A DNA stretch of 64,000 nt, from NCBI RefSeq assembly GCF_012927445.1, contig NZ_JABBPD010000008.1, positions 186,001 through 250,000 on the forward strand, written 5' to 3'. The notes under the pieces are model-generated. The model did not search any database and was not told where the DNA came from. It saw only the letters and a list, made by a program, of their open reading frames with translations. The translations under genes and the position numbers were made by a program. Below, piece by piece: positions 32,724 to 41,982 of the stretch (the first letter of the stretch is position 1; every line of letters begins with the position of its first letter). Source of the stretch: Rhodoferax sp. (lineage in GTDB: Bacteria > Pseudomonadota > Gammaproteobacteria > Burkholderiales > Burkholderiaceae_C).

Positions 32724-33427
32724 AGTGAGACTCCTTGTGTTGCAGCGGTTTTCGCCTTGGCGTTGAGCGCTTCATTCTTGACAAAGTGAATGGGTTGGGC
32801 TTGGCCCGGTTTGGCCTGCCCTTTGGTGGAGCAGCCATCGAACACCACCGGTTCTTCCCACGCGGCATCGATGGGTTCGTCCGGTGTTACTTTGACTGCA
32901 TGCGCTGTCTCACCGGCCAGTTCCAGCAAGGCGCCCAGTACGCTGGCGTAAGCACTTTCGCGCTGCTGCAAGGCACTGAAGATGGAATTAAAAATATGCG
33001 CCATCTCGCCCAGAAACGCACGCGCTTCCTTGGGCGGTTGAGTGGACACAAATTCAAGCACCACGGGCAAGTAGTCCGGCATTTCGCCGGGGCCGATGTA
33101 CAAGCCGGCCTTTTCGTAGGTCTGCGCCAAATCGATCATGGCCGGTCCGCGGTCACGCGAATCGCCATGCACATGCTCAAACAGGTGCAAGGACGTGGCG
33201 CGACCCCGGTCGAACATTTCTACGTAGTCCGCCTCGTTTTCAAGTGAGTCACCATTTTTCAAGGTGGCCATGAGGGCGTCGAGTTCGGCCAGGCGACCCG
33301 GCATCACGGTCTTGTCGGCGTGCAGCGCTTCATGCATGTCGGACAAGTCGCCGCGCAGGGCCGCGTCGGGGTAGGAGAGCAGCCGGGCCAGAACCCGCAG
33401 GCTGACTGAAGCATTAGAGAGTGCCAT
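32720..33427 (-). CDS. narJ: Nitrate reductase molybdenum cofactor assembly chaperone
   Basis: This 235-residue cytoplasmic chaperone of the NarJ/TorD fold starts LRVLARLLSYPDAALRGDL and contains FDRGRATSLHLFEHVHGDSRDRG, PDYLPVVLEFVSTQP and similar parts. It binds apo-NarG and allows insertion of the Mo cofactor before membrane attachment. It lies between narH (3-bp gap) and narI (4-bp overlap) in the standard order. Confidence 0.93.
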   Translation of the reverse strand: MALSNASVSLRVLARLLSYPDAALRGDLSDMHEALHADKTVMPGRLAELDALMATLKNGDSLENEADYVEMFDRGRATSLHLFEHVHGDSRDRGPAMIDLAQTYEKAGLYIGPGEMPDYLPVVLEFVSTQPPKEARAFLGEMAHIFNSIFSALQQRESAYASVLGALLELAGETAHAVKVTPDEPIDAAWEEPVVFDGCSTKGQAKPGQAQPIHFVKNEALNAKAKTAATQGVSL

Positions 33428-33430
33428 GGT

Positions 33431-34954
33431 TTAAATCTCCGCCTTGATAGGAATAGTGCGACGTTTGCTGCTGCCAAAAAGACTTGGCTCGCTGGTGCCG
33501 TCAGAACAGCCGCTGCCAAACGAGAAGCCGCAGCCGCCGCGCATGTCAAAAGTGTTCTCGGCATATTCGCGGTGCGTGCTGGGGATCACAAAACGATCTT
33601 CGTAGTTGGCAATCGCCATCACGTGGTACATCTCTTCCACATCGGCCTGGGTCATTTGGACCTGGTCCAGCGCCGCCGTGTTGATGCGACCATCCACATG
33701 CTTTTCACGCTGGTAAGCCCGCATGGCCAGCATGCGCTCCAGTGCGCGCTCAACCGGTTGCGTATCACCGGCAGTCAGCAGGTTGGCCAAATACTTGACC
33801 GGAATGCGCAACTGCTTGACGTCTGGAATTTCACCGTTGATGCCCAGGTGACCTGCGTTAGCGGCAGCACTGATCGGCGACAGCGGTGGCACATACCAGA
33901 CCATGGGCAGGGTGCGGTATTCGGGGTGCAGCGGCAGCGCCACTTTCCAGTCGACCGCCATTTTGTAGACCGGGCTCTTGCGGGCCGCTTCCATCCATTT
34001 GTCTGGAATGCCGTCGATACGCGCTTGTTCGATGACTTTGGGGTCATGCGGGTCAAGAAAGATATCGAGCTGGGCCTGGTACAGGTCGCGATCATGCTCC
34101 ACGCTGGCCGCTTCCTGAATGCGGTCGGCATCGTACAGCAGCACGCCGAGGTAACGAATCCGGCCGACGCAGGTTTCCGAGCACACGGTGGGTTGACCGG
34201 CTTCAATGCGGGGGTAGCAAAAGATGCACTTTTCGGCCTTGCCCGATTTCCAGTTGTAGTAAATCTTTTTGTACGGGCAACCGCTGACGCACATGCGCCA
34301 GCCGCGGCATTTGTCTTGGTCAATCAGCACAATACCGTCTTCTTCGCGCTTGTAGATCGAGCCGGATGGGCAGCTGGCGACACAGGCCGGGTTCAGGCAG
34401 TGCTCGCACAACCTGGGCAGGTACATCATGAAGGTGTTTTCAAACTGGCCGTAGATATCCTTCTGGATATCGTCGAAGTTTTTGTCCTTGCTGCGCTTGG
34501 AGAATTCGCCGCCGAGAATTTCTTCCCAGTTGGGGCCCCATTCAATTTTCTCCATGCGCTGACCGGTGATCAGGCTGCGTGCGCGGGCCGTCGGTGTTGC
34601 CTTTGATTCCGGCGCCGATTGCAAATGGGCGTAGTCATAGGTGAAAGGCTCGTAGTAGTCGTCAATCTCCGGCATGTTGGGATTGGCGAAGATGCGCATC
34701 AGCAACTTCCACTTGGCACCTTGGCGTGGCTCGATCTTGCCGTTCGGTTTGCGAATCCAGCCGCCATTCCATTTCTCCTGGTTTTCCCACTCCTTGGGGT
34801 AACCGATGCCGGGTTTGGTCTCGACGTTGTTGAACCAGGCGTATTCCATGCCGGGGCGGCTGGTCCAGACGTTTTTGCAGGTGACGGAACAAGTGTGGCA
34901 ACCGATGCACTTGTCCAGGTTCAACACCATGCCGATTTGAGCGCGTATTTTCAT
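33431..34954 (-). CDS. narH: Respiratory nitrate reductase, beta subunit
   Basis: This 507-residue iron-sulfur protein has four Cys clusters: CIGCHTCSVTCKNVW, CEHCLNPACVASCPSG, CRGWRMCVSGCPYKK (the Trp replacing a Cys marks the [3Fe-4S] cluster) and CIFCYPRIE with CSETCVGRIRY. It carries electrons from NarI to NarG on the cytoplasmic face. It ends in a C-terminal Cys-rich tail (CGFSFGSGCSDGTSE), part of the normal beta subunit. It lies 11 bp after narG. Confidence 0.95.
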   Translation of the reverse strand: MKIRAQIGMVLNLDKCIGCHTCSVTCKNVWTSRPGMEYAWFNNVETKPGIGYPKEWENQEKWNGGWIRKPNGKIEPRQGAKWKLLMRIFANPNMPEIDDYYEPFTYDYAHLQSAPESKATPTARARSLITGQRMEKIEWGPNWEEILGGEFSKRSKDKNFDDIQKDIYGQFENTFMMYLPRLCEHCLNPACVASCPSGSIYKREEDGIVLIDQDKCRGWRMCVSGCPYKKIYYNWKSGKAEKCIFCYPRIEAGQPTVCSETCVGRIRYLGVLLYDADRIQEAASVEHDRDLYQAQLDIFLDPHDPKVIEQARIDGIPDKWMEAARKSPVYKMAVDWKVALPLHPEYRTLPMVWYVPPLSPISAAANAGHLGINGEIPDVKQLRIPVKYLANLLTAGDTQPVERALERMLAMRAYQREKHVDGRINTAALDQVQMTQADVEEMYHVMAIANYEDRFVIPSTHREYAENTFDMRGGCGFSFGSGCSDGTSEPSLFGSSKRRTIPIKAEI

Positions 34955-34965
34955 GGTCGTATTCC

Positions 34966-37900
34966 TTAGGCGTGGGCGGTTGTGGAGGTGTCGGCCGAGC
35001 CGGATTCGTCATCCAGCCAGTCGATCTTGTTCATTTTGCGAACCACCACAAACTCGTCGCGGTTGGTGCCGATGGTTCCGTAGTAATTAAAGCCGTAGCT
35101 GAACTGCGCGTAGCCGCCGATCATGTGGGTCGGCTTGAGCACAATGCGGGTCACCGAGTTGTGAATGCCGCCGCGAATGCCAGTAGTCTCGGCGCCCGGG
35201 GTGTTGATGATCTTTTCTTGTGCGTGGTACATCATCACCATGCCGGGATTGACCCGCTGGCTGACGATGGCCCGTGCCGCAATGGCACCGTTGATGTTGA
35301 ACAGTTCGATCCAGTCGTTGTCGACAATGCCGGCTGTTTTGGCGTCGTCTTCACTCATCCACACACAGGGACCACCACGACTCAGCGTGAGCATCATCAG
35401 GTTGTCACTGTAGGTCGAGTGAATGCCCCACTTTTGGTGCGGCGTGATGAAGTTCAGCGCAATCTCGGTGTTGCCGTTGGGCTTGATGCCCTGGATACCG
35501 GCCGTCGTCTTGAGGTCGACCGGCGGACGGTAGCTGCTGAAACCTTCGCCAAAAGCCGTCATCCAGGGGTGGTCCATGTAGAACTGTTGACGACCGGTGA
35601 GGGTGCGCCAAGGAATGTTCTCATGCACATTGGTGTAGTTGGCCGTGTAGGACACGGTCTCTGACTCAATGCCACTCCAGGTTGGCGAGCTGATGATCTT
35701 GCGCGGCTGGGCCTGAATATCGCGGAACCTGATCTTTTCATCTTCGCGGTGGATCGCCAGGTGCGTGTGGTCAATTCCGGTTTGCTTGCTCAGAGCCTCC
35801 CAGGCTTTGACGGCGACGTGGCCATTGGTTTCTGGCGCCAGTTGCAGGATGACCTCGCACGCATCAATATCGGTCTCAATCTTGGGCATGCCACAGGTCA
35901 CGCCCGGTTCGGTTACCAGACCGTTGAGTTCGCCCAGCTGCTTGACTTCAATCTGGGTATTCCAGTTAATGCCTTTGCCGCCGTTGCCCATCTTGTTCAT
36001 CAGAGGGCCCAGGGCCGTGAATCGTTTGAACACATTGGGGTAATCGCGCTCGACCACCGCCATATTGGGCGCGGTCTTGCCGGGGATCAGATCAATCTCG
36101 CCGCGTTTCCAGTCTTGCACGCCAAATGGCTGTGCCAACTCGGCAGGGGAATCATGCATCAAGGGGGTGAGCACCATTTCGCGCTCGACGCCCAGATGGC
36201 CCACGCAAACTTCGCTGAATTTCTCGGCAAAGCCTTTGTAAATATCCCAGTCGCTGCGTGACTGCCAAGCCGGGTCCACCGCCGTCGACAGCGGGTGAAT
36301 GAAGGGGTGCATGTCGCTGGTGTTGAGGTCGTTCTTCTCGTACCAGGTCGCCGTGGGCAACACGATGTCGGAATACAGGCAGGTGGTGCTCATGCGGAAG
36401 TCCATCGTGACGACCAAATCGAGCTTGCCTTCAGGCGCCTTGTCATGCCAGACCACTTCGGTCGGTTTGGCTTCATCTTTGCCCAGATCCTTGCCCTGCA
36501 CGCCGTGGCTGGTGCCCAGCAGATGCTTCAGGAAATACTCATGGCCCTTGCCGCTGGAGCCCAAGATGTTGGAGCGCCACACGAACATGTTGCGCGGCCA
36601 GTTGTCAGGGTGATCCGGGTCTTCGCAGCTCATGGTCAAGGAGCCATCTTTCAAGCTCTTGACGGTGTAGTCCTTCGGGTCCATACCAGCGGCCACAGCA
36701 TCGCGCACGACTTGCATGGGGTTGGTCTTCAATTGCGGTGCAGACGGCAACCAGCCCATGCGCTCGGCGCGCACGTTGTAGTCAATCATGCTGCCGCCGT
36801 AGAGTGATTTGTCAGCCAGCGGCGACAGCACTTCTTCCATGCCCAGCTTTTCGTAACGCCACTGGTCGGTGTGGGCGTAGAAAAAGCTGGTGCCGTTCAT
36901 TTGCCGCGGTGGGCGCACCCAGTCCAGGGCAAAGGCGAGTGCGGTCCAGCCGGTTTGGGGGCGGAGCTTTTCCTGACCCACGTAATGCGCCCAGCCGCCG
37001 CCGCTTTGGCCGATACAACCGCACATCATCAACATGTTGATGACGCCCCGGTAGTTCATGTCAGCGTGATACCAGTGGTTCATGGCTGCGCCGATGATGA
37101 CCATGGATTTGCCGTGGGTCTTGTCTGCGTTTTCCGCAAACTGGCGTGCCACGGTGATGAGCTGTTCACGCGGCGTGCCGGTGATGCGCTCTTGCCAGGC
37201 TGGCGTGTAAGGGGTGTCGTCGTCGAAGTCCTTGGCCGCCAATTCACCGGGCAGACCGCGAGCGACGCCGTAGTTGGCCACCTGCAGGTCGAACACGGTG
37301 GCCACGAGTGCTTCGCGCTGGTCGCCTTCTTTGCCCAGCGAAATGCGTTGCACCGGCACGGTGCGCACCAGCACGTTGTTGGCCGCAGCACCGCTGGCAT
37401 TGTTCGGGAAATGCTCGCTCTCAATGCCGCCGAAGTAGGGGAAGCCGACCTTGGCGGTCTCAAGGCTGGGGTTTTCACCTTCCATCACCGACAGCTTGAG
37501 TTTGACTTCAGTGCCGTGGCGTGCTTCCTTGGCTTCAATATTCCATTGACCTTCATCGGCACGGCCGTCCGGTCCCCAGCGGAAGCCGATGGCGCCGTTG
37601 GGCATCACGACTTTGCCATTGTCATCAAAGGCGACGGTTTTCCATTCCGGATTATTGGCCGCGCCCAGCTTGCCATTGAAGTCAGAGGCCCGGACATAAC
37701 GGTCGGGCACCATGACGGTTTCGCCGGTGGGCAGTTGGTGCTCTTTGAGCATCACCAGCATCGGCATGTCGGTGTAACGGCGCACGTAGTTATCAAAGTA
37801 CGCGCTGCGCGGTTTGCCGCCATCGGGAAAGTAAAACTCTTTCAGGATCACGTGGCCCATGGCCATGGCGACCGCGGCATCGGTGCCCTGCTTGGGCTTC

Positions 37901-38784
37901 ATCCAGATGTCGGACAGTTTGGCGACTTCGGAATAGTCGGGTGTCACCGCCACGGTCTTGGCGCCCTTGTAACGAACTTCGGTAAAGAAGTGGGCGTCCG
38001 GGGTGCGGGTTTGGGGCACGTTGGAGCCCCAGGCAATGATGAAGGTGGAGTTGTACCAGTCGGCCGATTCGGGCACATCGGTTTGCTCGCCCCAGACTTG
38101 CGGGCTGGCCGGAGGCAAGTCGCAGTACCAGTCGTAAAAGCTGATCGGCACGCCACCAATCAGCGCCAGATAGCGGCTGCCTGCCGCATACGAAACCATC
38201 GACATCGCAGGAATCGGCGAGAAGCCGATGATGCGATCGGCGCCGTGTTTCTTGATGGTGTAGACATTGGCGGCCGCCACCATTTCGTTCACTTCGTCCC
38301 AACTGGAGCGGACAAAGCCACCCAAACCGCGCACGGTTTGGTAGTCCTTGCGCTTGGCATCGGACTGGGCAATCGAGGCCCAGGCATCGACCGGGTCGTT
38401 GGAGATGCGGGCTTCACGCCACAGCTTGAGCAGGCGGCCGCGCACCATCGGGTATTTCACGCGGTTGGCGCTGTACAAATACCAGCTGTAGCTGGCGCCA
38501 CGAGCGCAGCCCCGGGGTTCGTGGTTGGGCATGTCCCAACGGGTGCGGGGGTAATCGGTTTGCTGGGTTTCCCAGGTCACGATGCCGCCTTTGACATAAA
38601 TCTTCCACGAGCAGGAGCCCGTGCAATTCACGCCGTGGGTGGAGCGCACGATTTTGTCGTGCGCCCAGCGGTCGCGGTAGGCGTCTTCCCAAGTACGGTC
38701 TTCACCGGTGGTGACGCCATGGTCGCCGGAAAAAGGCTCTTTGGGTTGAGAAAAATAACTGAGTCGATCCAGAAAGTGGCTCAT
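34966..38784 (-). CDS. narG: Respiratory nitrate reductase, alpha subunit
   Basis: This 1272-residue catalytic subunit reduces nitrate to nitrite at a bis-MGD molybdenum centre. Near the N-terminus the [4Fe-4S] ligands are seen in THGVNCTGSCSWKIY (His, Cys, Cys) and RGCARGAS. Molybdopterin-binding stretches include IIAWGSNVPQTRTPDAHF and YKGAKTVAVTPDYSEVAKL. It has no Tat signal, as in other cytoplasmic NarG proteins. It starts ATG with a moderate ribosome binding site. A copy of the dispersed repeat lies in the 121-bp gap to narK2. Confidence 0.96.
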   Translation of the reverse strand: MSHFLDRLSYFSQPKEPFSGDHGVTTGEDRTWEDAYRDRWAHDKIVRSTHGVNCTGSCSWKIYVKGGIVTWETQQTDYPRTRWDMPNHEPRGCARGASYSWYLYSANRVKYPMVRGRLLKLWREARISNDPVDAWASIAQSDAKRKDYQTVRGLGGFVRSSWDEVNEMVAAANVYTIKKHGADRIIGFSPIPAMSMVSYAAGSRYLALIGGVPISFYDWYCDLPPASPQVWGEQTDVPESADWYNSTFIIAWGSNVPQTRTPDAHFFTEVRYKGAKTVAVTPDYSEVAKLSDIWMKPKQGTDAAVAMAMGHVILKEFYFPDGGKPRSAYFDNYVRRYTDMPMLVMLKEHQLPTGETVMVPDRYVRASDFNGKLGAANNPEWKTVAFDDNGKVVMPNGAIGFRWGPDGRADEGQWNIEAKEARHGTEVKLKLSVMEGENPSLETAKVGFPYFGGIESEHFPNNASGAAANNVLVRTVPVQRISLGKEGDQREALVATVFDLQVANYGVARGLPGELAAKDFDDDTPYTPAWQERITGTPREQLITVARQFAENADKTHGKSMVIIGAAMNHWYHADMNYRGVINMLMMCGCIGQSGGGWAHYVGQEKLRPQTGWTALAFALDWVRPPRQMNGTSFFYAHTDQWRYEKLGMEEVLSPLADKSLYGGSMIDYNVRAERMGWLPSAPQLKTNPMQVVRDAVAAGMDPKDYTVKSLKDGSLTMSCEDPDHPDNWPRNMFVWRSNILGSSGKGHEYFLKHLLGTSHGVQGKDLGKDEAKPTEVVWHDKAPEGKLDLVVTMDFRMSTTCLYSDIVLPTATWYEKNDLNTSDMHPFIHPLSTAVDPAWQSRSDWDIYKGFAEKFSEVCVGHLGVEREMVLTPLMHDSPAELAQPFGVQDWKRGEIDLIPGKTAPNMAVVERDYPNVFKRFTALGPLMNKMGNGGKGINWNTQIEVKQLGELNGLVTEPGVTCGMPKIETDIDACEVILQLAPETNGHVAVKAWEALSKQTGIDHTHLAIHREDEKIRFRDIQAQPRKIISSPTWSGIESETVSYTANYTNVHENIPWRTLTGRQQFYMDHPWMTAFGEGFSSYRPPVDLKTTAGIQGIKPNGNTEIALNFITPHQKWGIHSTYSDNLMMLTLSRGGPCVWMSEDDAKTAGIVDNDWIELFNINGAIAARAIVSQRVNPGMVMMYHAQEKIINTPGAETTGIRGGIHNSVTRIVLKPTHMIGGYAQFSYGFNYYGTIGTNRDEFVVVRKMNKIDWLDDESGSADTSTTAHA

Positions 38785-38826
38785 GGGATACCTCTGTAAA
38801 AATGACGATATTTATATAAAAACAGG

Positions 38827-38873
38827 CTCTAACCCCCGTGTACTATGCGCAACTAGCTATAAAAATAGTAGCG
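38827..38873 (+). repeat. Dispersed repeat, copy E, between narK2 and narG
   Basis: CTCTAACCCCCGTGTACTATG, then CGCAACTAGCTAT and ATAGTAGC. It lies in the only sizeable gap (121 bp) inside the nitrate operon. It can fold at TAGCTAT...ATAGTAGC and may act as an RNA stability or processing element. Confidence 0.8.
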
Positions 38874-38905
38874 TATTGGCATCATGCACATCGGAGGCTT
38901 GCGGC

Positions 38906-40534
38906 TTAGGGGTTCTTGATTTCCGAGCCGGCGCGCAGGTAGAACCACCAGTTCAAGACCAGGCACAGGGCGTAGAAGACAGCGAAGCCATACATCGCCA
39001 TCTGTGGCGTGCCGGCTTTGATCTGGGCCCCAATCACCACCGGGGCGATGAAGGCACCGTAAGCGGCAATCGCGGAGGTCCAGCCCAGCACGGGGCCAGC
39101 CTGTTGGCGGTCGAAAATAACGCCAATGGTGCGAAACGTGGAGCCGTTGCCAATGCCGCTGGCGGCAAACAGCAGCACAAACAGCCACATGAAGGTCGCA
39201 AAGTACTGCTCAGGCGCCGCAGAACCGTAGGCTTGCATCATCACGTAGCCGACCGCGCCCGAAGCCACGACCATCACGCCCGAGATGACTTGCGTCACGA
39301 TGGAGCCGCCCACCTTGTCCGAAATCCAGCCGCCAATCGGCCGCACGAGGGCGCCGACAAAGGGGCCAATCCAGGCATAGGTCAAGGCGGAAGGGGCATT
39401 GGGGTTCTTCAGGGTGTGCTGCATGACGCCCGCCATATCCGGCACGTGGCTGATGCCAAAAATCACCGTGATCGCCAGTGGCAGTGCCATGGAGAAGCCA
39501 ATGAACGAACCGAAGGTCACGATGTAAAGCGCGGTCAGTGTCCAGGTGTGCTTGTTGCTGAAGATGGCGAACTGCTTGGTGATGTTTTCTTTCATCGTGC
39601 CAAAGGCCGTGAGCTTCAACACCAACAAGGTGCTGACAATGATCAGCGGCATGGCCACCCACATGTTCAGCAAGCCCAGGCCCGTCGGTTTAGGCAAGTA
39701 CAAATACAGACCCAGACCGGCAGGCACGAAGGACAGGGTGTAGAGCCAAATGATCTTGAGAAAGGCGCCAATCGTGCTGCCGGTGTTGGGGGAAACCGTC
39801 TTGAGGTTATTCATGCCAAAGTAGCACAGCGCCGCCAAAGGAACCAGCGAGAGCAGCCAGGCAAAGCCAGCGTTCTGGATCCAGGTGGGGGTGCCGGCGG
39901 CAATCTTGCCGAAAATCCAGCCGCTGTCTTTGACCAGCGTCATGGGCTCGCCACCGAAACTGCCGAAGATGCTCATCGTCATCACCAGTGGGATCACGAT
40001 CTGCATCGTGGTGACGCCGAAGTTACCCAAGCCGGCGTTCAAGCCCAGTGCCGTGCCCTGCAAACGCTTCGGGAAGAAGGTGCTGATGTTGGACATGGAG
40101 CTGGCGAAGTTGCCACCCCCCACGCCCGACCAGAGTGCCATCAACTGAAAGACCCAGAGCGGCCATTCAGGATGCTGCAAGGCGACGCCGGTGCCAATGG
40201 CCGGGGCCAACAACATGGCGGTGGTCAGGAAAATGGTATTGCGCCCGCCCGCCAGCCGGATCAGGAAAGAAGCCGGGATCCGCATGGTGGCGCCGGCCAG
40301 ACCCGAAATCGCCGTTAAGGTGAAGAGCTCGGCCTGGGTGAACGGAAAGCCCAGATTCAACATCTGCACCGTGATGATGCCCCACATGCCCCAGACGGCA
40401 AAGCCGCACAACAGGCTGGGGACGGAGATCCACAAATTGCGATAGGCGACTTTTTTGCCCGTGGCTTCCCAAAACTCTTTGTCTTCCGGCCGCCAATCGG
40501 CGATATCAGCGCTGGATTGTGTTTTCATATTCAT
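38906..40534 (-). CDS. narK2: Nitrate/nitrite antiporter, NarK2 type (MFS)
   Basis: This 542-residue major-facilitator transporter has about 12 membrane segments and the nitrate signature region (GGGNFASSMSNISTFFPK) with the second signature (AASGIGNGSTFRTIG). It is longer than many NarK proteins because of a loop in the middle. NarK2-type carriers exchange nitrate for nitrite during respiration. It follows narK1 by 24 bp and precedes narG. The two-carrier arrangement, one symporter-like and one antiporter-like, is known from denitrifiers. Nitrite reductase genes are not in the window. Confidence 0.9.
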   Translation of the reverse strand: MNMKTQSSADIADWRPEDKEFWEATGKKVAYRNLWISVPSLLCGFAVWGMWGIITVQMLNLGFPFTQAELFTLTAISGLAGATMRIPASFLIRLAGGRNTIFLTTAMLLAPAIGTGVALQHPEWPLWVFQLMALWSGVGGGNFASSMSNISTFFPKRLQGTALGLNAGLGNFGVTTMQIVIPLVMTMSIFGSFGGEPMTLVKDSGWIFGKIAAGTPTWIQNAGFAWLLSLVPLAALCYFGMNNLKTVSPNTGSTIGAFLKIIWLYTLSFVPAGLGLYLYLPKPTGLGLLNMWVAMPLIIVSTLLVLKLTAFGTMKENITKQFAIFSNKHTWTLTALYIVTFGSFIGFSMALPLAITVIFGISHVPDMAGVMQHTLKNPNAPSALTYAWIGPFVGALVRPIGGWISDKVGGSIVTQVISGVMVVASGAVGYVMMQAYGSAAPEQYFATFMWLFVLLFAASGIGNGSTFRTIGVIFDRQQAGPVLGWTSAIAAYGAFIAPVVIGAQIKAGTPQMAMYGFAVFYALCLVLNWWFYLRAGSEIKNP

Positions 40535-40558
40535 AGGGTTCTTTCGATAAATCTGAGT

Positions 40559-41815
40559 TCAGTTCTGCAGGCTGAAGGGCGCGGCGTTCTTGCCCATGAC
40601 TTCGCTGCGACGCACTTCGGTCCAGTACATCCAGATCAGCGACACCCACACCACGCCATACATCAACATGAAGGCGCTGGAGCGGATGCCGGTGAGGTCC
40701 ATCAGCGCACCAAACATGATCGGCAGTACAAAGCCACCCAAGCCGCCCGCCAGACCGACGATGCCGCTGATGGTGCCGATGTTGTCGGAGTAATCATTGC
40801 TGATGTATTTGAAGACGCTGGCCTTGCCAAAGGCGAAGGCAATACCCAGGATGAACATCAGGGTAGTGAATGCGTAGATGTTGAGGCCGAGGTGAAAAGT
40901 TTTCGGACCGCTGGTCGTGGCAATGGTGAAATCGGTTTGCGGGTAGCTGAGCAAGAACAGGCAAATCCAGCTGACCCACAAGACCCACCAAGTCACGCTG
41001 TGCGCGCCCCATTTGTCAGACATCCAGCCGCCGGCCGCACGCAAGACGCCGCCGGGCAACGAGAAGCAGGCTGCCAGCAAGGCGGCGGAACGGATGTCCA
41101 GTCCGAATTCGCCGACGTAGTACTGCACCATCCAGAGCGACAAGGCCACATAGCCACCGAACACAATGCTGTAGTACTGGCAGTACTTCATGACTTTCGG
41201 GTCTTTCAGCGATTTGAGCTGATCGCTGAACTTGATATGGCTCGGCACCAGGTGTGTCGGGTCGCTGTAGCTAAACAACCAGAACAGGACGACCGTCCCC
41301 AGCATGATGGCGGCATACACCTGCGGCACCATGGCCCAGCCAAAGGCGACAACCAGCGCTGGCGCGACGAATTTATTGACGGCGGCCCCTGAATTGCCGG
41401 CGCCATAAACGCCCATCGCAAAACCCTGCTGTTTCTTGGGGAACCAACGCGCCACATAAGGTGTGCCGACTGAAAATGATCCACCTGCCAAGCCCACAAA
41501 CAGCCCGATGACCAGAAAGTGCCAGTAGGCGGTGGCGTAGCTCATCAACCAGATCGCCGGTATCGTGAGCGCCATCAGGAGGGCCATCACGATGCGACCG
41601 CCGTATTTATCGGTCCAGATGCCTAGTGGCACCCGAATCAGCGAACCGGTCAACACGGGAGTTGCCGTCAGCAGTCCAAATTCTGTGGCGTTGAGGCCGA
41701 GTGCCTTCTTGATTGGGATGCCAATCACCCCAAACATCATCCAGACCATAAAGCACACGGTGAAAGCGAGTGTGCTGACCATCAGCACCGAAAGTGCTTG
41801 CCCTTTTTTTGTCAT
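40559..41815 (-). CDS. narK1: Nitrate transporter, NarK1 type (MFS)
   Basis: This 418-residue transporter with about 12 membrane segments starts MTKKGQALSVLMVSTLAF. It contains LRVPLGIW-like MFS loops and signature GGSFSVGTPYVARWFPKKQQG, and AGLGGFVLPIMFG-type ends. NarK1 carriers are thought to import nitrate with protons, which starts nitrate respiration. I chose the ATG at 41815 because AAAGGAG precedes it; the 38-residue extension to 41929 falls in the regulatory region. It is the first gene of the narK1K2GHJI block, behind the FNR-like box at 41969-41982. Confidence 0.9.
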   Translation of the reverse strand: MTKKGQALSVLMVSTLAFTVCFMVWMMFGVIGIPIKKALGLNATEFGLLTATPVLTGSLIRVPLGIWTDKYGGRIVMALLMALTIPAIWLMSYATAYWHFLVIGLFVGLAGGSFSVGTPYVARWFPKKQQGFAMGVYGAGNSGAAVNKFVAPALVVAFGWAMVPQVYAAIMLGTVVLFWLFSYSDPTHLVPSHIKFSDQLKSLKDPKVMKYCQYYSIVFGGYVALSLWMVQYYVGEFGLDIRSAALLAACFSLPGGVLRAAGGWMSDKWGAHSVTWWVLWVSWICLFLLSYPQTDFTIATTSGPKTFHLGLNIYAFTTLMFILGIAFAFGKASVFKYISNDYSDNIGTISGIVGLAGGLGGFVLPIMFGALMDLTGIRSSAFMLMYGVVWVSLIWMYWTEVRRSEVMGKNAAPFSLQN

Positions 41816-41896
41816 GTCAAAAACTCCTTTTTTGCATGACATGACTTTAGGGGGGGCTGACCTTCTGCGGTATCCCTCTGAAGGAGCGGCGACCAG

Positions 41897-41982
41897 GGTA
41901 ATTAGAACTACCCCGCAAGCCCTCGCCATAGTTCTGAAGAACTAGGGCGGCGTATTCGTTGTGATTGCTTGCGTTAGATCAA
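41897..41982 (-). promoter_or_regulatory. Candidate FNR/NarL control region of narK1
   Basis: TTGAT-CTAA-CGCAA on the minus strand (41982-41969) matches the FNR box with two mismatches. A -10-like TAGTTC (41944-41939) puts the box near -41.5 from a start around 41934. Two perfect inverted repeats follow: TAGTTC-TGAA-GAACTA (41929-41944) and GGGTA-N8-TACCC (41897-41914). The latter contains TACCC cores like NarL heptamers. The box overlaps the narL stop codon. Confidence 0.45.

Noticed and set aside
36871..38799. 642-codon open frame on the plus strand opposite narG
   Set aside because: It is a shadow of narG, which has complete domains; the translated shadow is rich in His, Arg and Gly without any domain.
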